Positions 57,397 through 64,000 of a DNA stretch of 64,000 nucleotides are shown one piece after another. Numbering within the stretch: the first letter of the stretch is position 1; each line of letters starts with the position of its first letter. A program made the position numbers and the translations under genes. The notes under the pieces were generated by a model. It made no database searches, was not told the DNA's origin, and saw only the letters and a list, made by a program, of their open reading frames with translations. The stretch spans positions 434,001 to 498,000 of the forward strand of contig JAVTLE010000016.1 of the NCBI GenBank assembly GCA_033439295.1. Direction: 5' to 3'. Source of the stretch: Deuterostichococcus epilithicus. Lineage: Eukaryota; Chlorophyta; Trebouxiophyceae; Prasiolales; Stichococcaceae.

Positions 57397-60300
57397 TCAG
57401 TGCGGATCACCATCAGCCGTGCTCAGCTCTGGGCACGTGGCAGCCAGTGCAGCCTGCCGCGGCAGCCTGAGGCGCAGTGGCTCGCCCGTCACCGGGTGGT
57501 CCAACCGCACTTCGACAGCCCACAGCGCCAGGCGCGGCCACGGAACACCTTGCGGCGGCAACGCCTCCTCTGCTGCATCGTCCTGGCTGTCCTCGCCTCC
57601 CTCTTCTGGCTCTTCGCTTCCTCTCAGGTCTGCCACTGTGCTGCTCACCGCAATGCCAGTGCCCGGCGGGTGCTGCTGCTCGTCAGCCTGGACTGTGGTC
57701 CGGACGGCCGCCTCTGCAGGACTCGCCCCGGCAGCCTCCGGCGCCCCGGCACCAGCTGTGGCCACTCCGGCTGCTGGGGCGTCATCAGCCGTTGCTGCGC
57801 TGCCGGCAGACTGCCCAGCGGCGCCCTTTGCCGCTCGCCGGCCCGCAGTGGCAGTGGCGGCGGTGGCAACCGCGGCGGGCAGGCCGCCAGTGTGCTGCGT
57901 GTCGCCCCAGATGGGGTGCCCCTGTCGTGCCAGATGGCGCCGCAGCTGGTGTCGCCGACCTGCACGTGCAACCAGGTGGTGATTGTGATTTTTCAGAAGG
58001 TCTTGAAGATCTTGCAAGTGCGAGCCAAGAGTCGGGCCGGACCAGCACTGCATGCTGGACACTCGGAGCAGACAGCGACGCCGCCCCTGCGACCTTGCGC
58101 TTCTGTGTGTGCTTCGAGAGGCACCACAGTGTTTGCTGCATGCCATACTGCGCCCAGCAGCAGGCCTAGCGCCGGGAGCAAAAGATCTAGGCAGCTCGGC
58201 AGCCCACCGGTGTGCGGCCACAGGTCCAGGATGGTGACCTCCTGCCCGGCATGCCGTGCAGCGTTGCCGTCGCAGGTGTCGCGGCTGCACCCGCCGCCGC
58301 CGTCGACTGCTGCTGGGTCTGTGCCGCCGATGCTTGCTCCGGCGCCGCCGTCGCTGCTGGGTGCGCTACTGCAGAGCGCATCACCATCAGCTTGAGCGCC
58401 TCCGTTTGCACCGCAGTCGTCTGCGGTGGCGGCGGCAGCGTCATGTGCCACCTGCGCGTCGACCATGGTGGAAGCAGGAAGGTGCGCGACCGCAGCCCAC
58501 CGCGTCAGCGCCGGCCTGCCGCCGACGGGCTCGTCAATCTCGCCGCTGCCCTCCAGTCTGCCGTAGACCGCTGCCCGGTACCGCTTCGTGACCTTCCTGT
58601 CGCTCGACAGCAGCAGCGCATGAGCACGGGGCGCTGATGCCATGACGTTGCAGAGCCAAAGCAACAACGAACAGCACTGATGTCAAGACGATGTCCACGC
58701 AGCCATCCAGATGCCAGCGCCAGCCACCGACAGAGGCACCTGCACAAGGCTGCGTCTGATTCCTAAACATCACGAAGTCGGGCGCTGGACAGGGGGAATG
58801 AACACGCCACCTGTTTGCAAAGGCGCGCGTGAGCCCGCGCAGCGCTGGCAGCGTTTTGCCCGCCAGCAGCAGCCCGCCGGTCGGTGCATCCAGGCGGTGC
58901 GCGTGGCGTGGCCGCGCCAACACCCCTGGACCTGCCGCCGGCGGCGCCACGCTCGCCAGCAGCCGGCTGAAGGCGTCCGGCACGGCGCCGCCGCTCGCCT
59001 GCGGTCGGAGCGTACTGAGGGTCTTGCCTGCTTGCTGTGTGCGGGTGCAGCACTGGTCGCTGCATTGCCAAAAGGAGGCTGCTCTGGGTGGTGCGCCTGA
59101 GACGCAGTGCTGGGCCGCGTCGGCCGCGCCGTGATAGTGGCTTACATCTCCTTGCGGGTAAGGCCCACAGAGGTCCAGGAGGAAGTGAAAGCCGCCATCT
59201 GGACCGTGCCATGCAGTGTGTCCGGCCGCCCTCCAGGACTCCCGCATCCTTTATGAATGTGTCAACCGAAGGCCAATCGGCGCAGGCACATGCATGTGCA
59301 TGGCATGCCGCAAGCCTGCATCATCTGCCCAGCAACGCTGTCACATGACGCATCTTCGCCGCCAGACGTGGTGCGCAGACTCGGGTTGCAAATGTCTTGA
59401 ACAGGACCACCTTACACGTTCCTGAGTAGTCAAGCATCTCACCTGTGTGGGCACCCCCTGCGGTTTAATGACGCAGGCAAGGTGGTGGTCCTGGAAAACC
59501 ACCTCCATGGCGGGGATGAGCAGCTCCCCCCGACCGCGCCCCGGCGGCGGCGCTGGCAGCACCCGCTCCCGCACCTCCAGCTGTTGACCCGGCCGCGCCA
59601 GCCTGGCCCGGAGTGCAGGAACATCATTGTGCAATTGCCGCGTGCATGATCTGTATGAGCGGCTTGTGCTTGGTGCAACCACATCATGCATATGCAATCT
59701 TCATGTCCCGACAGCGCCGCTGTCAACCTGGAATTGCAGCTGCACCAGAGATCACAGAAAGGGTTACACGGCTGCGAACGGTGCTGCAGGCCGGAACGCT
59801 GCCGCGGCATCCATCCTGAGCGCTTCCGCACGAGGTTTCGTCCACATGTTGCTGCAGACGCCCGGGTCCCGGCGCTGCCGCCAGTGGGTGTAGGGAAGGC
59901 ACGTGGGCGGCCCAGGAAGAAGAAAGTACAACACGCTGCAGGCCGTGCGCCGTAGCACTTTGCTCACATGTCCGTCTTCGCCTTGCGTCCGTCCAGCAGT
60001 ATGTGACCCCTCCGCACGGTCCGCTTCGCGGCCGTGATTGTCGGGAAGCGCTCCGGCAGCAGCACCGCCAGCGCGTCTGGCACCCTCCACCCCATGCCTG
60101 GCTTACTGCCGGTGCAGCCGGCGGGGGCCTCCGGCACGACGAGCGAGGCCGTCACGTCAAACAGTTGCTTTGGGAGCTGACGCTGCTGCTGGTGCTGCTG
60201 GTGCTGCTCGCCAACGACTGAGGCACGGCTACTGCTGCTGCTGCTGCTGCTGCTGTAGCACGGACGTGATACAGCCGCGCCCACTGGCGGCGCAGTGGCA

Positions 60301-60449
60301 TGGTTTGCCCACAGCGGCGGCACGCTACCAACCGCCTCAGGCGATTCGGCGAGCATGCAACCGCGCATCGCATATCCATCAGACGGATCTGATGCGGGTG
60401 ATGCTAGTACGTGTCTCTGAGCCTGGTCGGGCTTGGCCACATCCGCCAT
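57397..60449 (-). CDS. RluA-type RNA pseudouridine synthase with S4 domain
   Basis: Converts uridine to pseudouridine in RNA; a plastid, mitochondrial or nuclear target is not clear. Exons 60449-59968, 59602-59443, 58998-58811, 58596-58208, 57959-57397; all in phase, 593 aa. An S4 RNA-binding module lies near residues 115-175 (LPERFPTITAAKRTVRRGHI, LLDGRKAKTDM). The catalytic core follows: MEVVFQDHHLACVIKPQGVP, then the active-site Asp in HAHRLDAPTGGLLLAGKT (about residue 251), VTKRYRAAVYGRLEG, VTILDLWPHTGRRHQLRRHL and GHPIWGD. It closes with VEVRLDHPVTGEPLRLRLP. Two long low-complexity inserts (about 350-430 and 465-560) are not usual in the family. A serine run at 60230-60256 comes from AGC repeats. 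ATG 60449 is the first good start, but an upstream exon cannot be excluded. Confidence 0.9.
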
Positions 60450-61307
60450 GCACCAGTGCCGGCGGTGAGGAGGTGCGACAGCAGCACACTGCAAGAGCTG
60501 GGGACTTCTGGCAGCGCCTGAAGGTGTCGTTGATGCCCGGTAAATTCTCATCAGAGGTACATCGCACGTCGACTGGCCTGCTGTTCGGACTGCGCCTTTC
60601 GGCTATGCGTGCACAACAGGTGCAATTCACGCAACGGGGCAGTGGTTTCGACTAAGGATTAGGCCGTGAAGGACGTGTGGTGAGTGAAATAACTCGTCAA
60701 AGAGAGTGCCGATTTCTGAGCGCCTGCATTCATATGCTGTACCACTTTGCAAAGAAACAAATGCACAGTTTTCGGAGCTAGATATATGGAAAATAGCTAA
60801 ATACTTCTTAAAATGATTTCACTTGCGTAATTAGAAAAGTTGAAATTTTTCCAAGTTGCATTTCAATATTCGAAGATTCACAGAACGTTCGGCTGTCTGC
60901 AATCGTTAGGAAATGCGAGTCTCGGTACTCGTAGGCGGGTAGGGAGCAATGTCAACATGCTCATGTTTTGCACAGCAACATAGATCCATTCTGAATCAAG
61001 TTCAGATCACCAACAAAATCAACAAAATTGCTCAGTGATCGCCTATCGCGTGCTGAAACATCTTCTCGCTCTGATTCGGTTCGTATCACCCAACGAATCA
61101 ATAAAATGGACAAGTCATCACGATTGCTCAGTGATCGCCTACCGCGCGGTGAAATTGCTTTAGCTCAATTTCTCGCTGTGAAATTTGCATACACGATGTC
61201 GCCGGCAAACTTCTATTCACCACTGGCGGCTTGCGCAAATCGGCCGACTGTCTCGGCCTCGTATGTGTTCAAAGACGGACGCCCGTTTTGTGCTGAATAC
61301 CGCTGTG
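60450..61307. other. AT-rich intergenic island
   Basis: Between the pseudouridine synthase start and the mannanase stop, both minus strand. From about 60720 to 61170 base composition drops sharply to AT-rich, in contrast to the rest of the window. Contains an imperfect duplication at 61000-61155. Confidence 0.7.
61000..61155. repeat. Imperfect direct duplication, offset about 96 bp
   Basis: TTGCTCAGTGATCGCCTATC at 61028 and TTGCTCAGTGATCGCCTACC at 61124, each with a GATCACCAACAAAATCAA-like block upstream. Confidence 0.85.
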
Positions 61308-64000
61308 CTATCCCCGTTTCGTGGGCCTCTTCTTGGTGGGCCTCTTCTTGGTGGGCCGACGCTTTGTGGGCCGCCTTTTAGTGGGCCGCTTCTTTGTTGG
61401 CCGCCGTTTGGTGGGCTTCCGTTTGGTAGGCTTCACCAAACTAGCAGAGGGTATGGGCGGCTTTGTCGGCGCCTTGGTCGGCTGCTGAGTTGGACTGGAT
61501 GTCAATGGCGGCGGCGGCGGTGGGGGCGGGAGCGTGAGCGCGCTCAGCTGGGCTGTGGCCGTGGGGCAGGCATCAAATGCAGACCCGTTGCACCTGAGGA
61601 GCAGCGGATTGACAAATTGAAGAGAGTGCTGCAGACACGGTGCAAGACTGTTTTGCTCTGTATCGCGGCGAGTGGATGCGAATCAACGACTGTCAATTGC
61701 TGGCTGTACCACCGTACACACGTGACTCTGCAGAGCTTTGTTGGGTAACTTTGATGACCTGATGATGATAACAGATCTGGATGTTCGATGGTGTTTGACC
61801 GGCAGCATGACAAGTTGGCGCACCCGCAATGGTTGCAAGTGGCCAAGCAGAAGCCTCGGGTGTTGCTTGGGTTCCCAACCTGAACGAACCTCTCGCAGCA
61901 CTTGCCGAATCCTTTCTGCGACAGCAAGCAACACAGATGGTTGAGATCGAGTCTGTGACCACAGAGATCAGAGAAACATGATTGCTACCGTGATGGCTTG
62001 CGCACCTGGTCAGCGCAGGAGAAAACGCTTGGATCGGGCCACCCGGGTGGGTTGTCCTGACATGCTGCTGCACAATCGTAGGGGAATGGCGACGCTGCGC
62101 CCTGTGCCTGTCGAAGGAAGACAAGCAAGCAATCATGGATAGGTCTAGCAAGTGCTAAAAGCTTGCGCAGTACACTTTATCCACTTTATCCACCCGGATC
62201 ACTACAGCATATTGTGATGCATGCAGGCAGCAGTCATGTCTCGTGAGGGTACAGCCGGAGCACCTTGAAAGCAGGTTGGGACCCAACATATGTGCTCCAG
62301 GGCAGAAAGCAATTTCCGTTCAATGTGAGAGCAGATCGTCCTCACCCGCTGGAGCGAATATGCCAACTGCGTCAGCATGGTCGGACCGCCCGCCTGCCGC
62401 GGAAAGGAGGATCATCAGATCTCAGTAACCTGCTCATGGTCAGTCGGGGATGCTGAGCGTTTCCAGGTTTCAGGAATGGACGCAGACGCCTTTCCAGGTT
62501 TCGACGCAATCCCTCGTCTGCCAGCAGTTTCAGGCGTAGAGTTCTGCCCAAGCAGCATTGCAGCGGAATGTTGAAGCACCTGGGTGGAGCTAAAGCTGGT
62601 GTACACGTTTTCAGCCTCCGAAACTTGTGTACGAAATTCCCAGACCAAAGATCCGGGCAGGCCATATGCATTTGCTGCCGACAAGATGCTGCAGGGCACA
62701 CAGGTGTCGGTCATTAAGGGCACCCCACAGCTACAGATGTCCTCAGCCTTTGTATGCGCAGGTCTGAGAAGACCGGTATCGGCTGGCCATCCTTTTAGGG
62801 TTTGCTGAGCGAGCGAGCACAGCATTAGCAAGCATGAGTGTACGGAGGCACGCACGCCTTAAATGTCTCCAACAGGCAGCATGGCAGCGCCTCGAACTGT
62901 AAAATAGCATCTCCCCCCCNTCTCNTCGGGCAAAACCATGGAGTATGGCAAGGTCCTAAAATGTGCTGCAGCCGCCACCGAGATCACCTCTGGAACACGG
63001 TGTCGCGCGGCACGAGGTAGTCGCGATCTGCACCAAACTCCTCCAGCAGCAGCGGCTTGTTGGCGCTCCTGGCGAGTGCCTGCCTGTCGCCTGCAGGCCA
63101 GCAATCGCAGCAGCTCCGGTCAGAGAAACCCTTGCACAAGTCTGAAGTCGAATCGATAGCTGCAGACAGGCTGACTCAGACTGCAGTCGATGACAGCAAC
63201 ATTCCAGCGGGACATGGCGGGAGGCGCACCAATGAAGAAGTCGTTCACCCATCCGACCGTGGTGTTCGGGACTCCAAAGCTGGATGGGTACACGTGTATG
63301 GTGGCGAAGTCAAGCGTCGTGATGTACAAGTTGCGGTTGAAGTCTTCGCCTGAGAATGGAGCGGTGGGAACCTCAGCAGAAGCTGCATGTGAACGAGTTT
63401 CCCGCAAGGCGGGCAATGGTTTGCAGTTGCTATCGGCCGCCATGACATCACAGGCCGAACACAGAGCAGGCATGCCTCGTTTCGGCATGGCAGTGCAGCA
63501 GTCGACGTTGAAAGCATACAGACAGAGTCTCTCGATCCGTGTTCCGCCACTCACCTTTTAGACCCGTGTTTGCCCTGCGACCGCGAGTGCAACAAAGACG
63601 TCACGGCAGCCAGACCAAGCAGCTGCTCACCACACCCATCTTCACAAGTGTTCTTGCCAGCTAAGAAACAGTCGTGCAGCTAGAGATGCAGTGCAGTCGT
63701 AGCACACCGGAGATTGTGGGCAGCCCAGGGTGCGCAGCAGCACTGAGGCTTTTCATCTCAATTCCGACTTGTCCCTACACAGATGCTTACATCCTGAGGC
63801 ACGCACCATTGCAGATAGGGGTAGCTGACGCTGGCGTAAGGGTCGTAGGTGCCCTGTACACGATACCCCTCGTTGCCGTTGCTCACCATGCTGCGGACCT
63901 TGATCTCGTTCTTCAAAAACGCCGAGAACTCCACCTGCGGCGTCAGCACAGCATGCAGCCACGACCGCTGCTCCAAGCGAGTCCGCCGCTGAGTGTGCCA
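61308..64000 (-). CDS. GH5 endo-beta-mannanase, 5' part beyond window, basic repeat tail
   Basis: Secreted-type beta-1,4-mannan hydrolase (GH5 subfamily 7-like). Exons seen: 63934-63803, 63371-63230, 63090-62988, 62688-62625, 61915-61824, 61593-61308; one or more exons between 62625 and 61915 are unresolved. Motifs: SAFLKNEIK and MVSNGNEGYR, then GEDFNRN, LDFATIHVYPSSFG, and KPLLLEEFGADRDY, whose second Glu is the nucleophile. ANAYGLPGSLVWEFR closes the barrel. The general acid (NEPR) should lie right of the window. After the barrel comes a Cys-rich module (GFGKCCERF, GFCLATCNHCGC) as in algal wall proteins, then a poly-Pro linker and a tail of repeated PTKRR/PTKKR units ending at the stop. 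N bases at 62920-62925 fall in an intron. Confidence 0.82.
61317..61440 (-). repeat. Coding minisatellite, PTK(R/K)(R/K) repeats
   Basis: About eight units of 15 bp, each coding Pro-Thr-Lys plus two basic residues, at the C-terminus of the mannanase. Confidence 0.9.

Noticed and set aside
1-64000. CRISPR, operon-like bacterial systems, transposons or virus-derived genes
   Set aside because: No spaced palindromic array, transposase, reverse transcriptase or capsid motif was seen. Genes are intron-rich and eukaryotic.

Overview
The window is nuclear DNA of a green alga, most likely a chlorophyte and perhaps a trebouxiophyte. It is GC-rich. Genes are cut into short exons (about 25-500 bp) by GT-AG and unusually many GC-AG introns. 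Proteins are rich in Ala, Gly and poly-Gln, short TTTAGGG-type motifs occur, and the gene set is plant-like: a BIM-type bHLH, an SRR1-like protein, the plant photolyase-domain/alpha-beta-hydrolase fusion, plant-type formate dehydrogenase and an ALKBH9/10-type demethylase. No operons, rRNA, tRNA, CRISPR or virus-derived element was seen. Gene models were built by hand from exon homology, splice sites and reading phase. In nearly all, every exon joins in phase.

Layout: 1742-4440 (-) bHLH factor; 6551-12644 (+) photolyase-domain/hydrolase fusion; 13486-15685 (-) UBC12, the NEDD8 E2; 17942-25574 (+) long disordered region joined to an AlkB-type demethylase; 26798-29141 (-) SRR1-like; 29971-30655 (+) ROMO1/Mgr2-like; 31423-34876 (-) D-amino-acid oxidase; 35794-46023 (+) prominin-like five-span membrane protein; 46816-51424 and 52142-56673 (+,+) tandem formate dehydrogenase paralogues; 57397-60449 (-) RluA-type pseudouridine synthase; 61308->64000 (-) GH5 mannanase, 5' end outside the window. 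Orientation mostly alternates, giving convergent 3' ends and divergent promoters 0.8-2.3 kb long. The genes do not form one pathway; they are ordinary eukaryotic neighbours.

The most unusual pattern is that many introns hold decayed partial copies of the exon next to them, often with its splice site (UBC12 intron 5, fusion-gene introns 1, 7, 8, 9 and 10, prominin-like introns 4, 6, 10 and 18, FDH2 intron 12). GC-AG introns are also common, and one sits at the same place in both FDH paralogues. The two FDH copies have diverged in a complementary way: one kept the NAD-binding Asp but lost catalytic residues, the other the reverse. The demethylase gene carries one in-frame TAA in its conserved core and one apparent frameshift, so it is either decaying or mis-sequenced (the assembly has N bases nearby).
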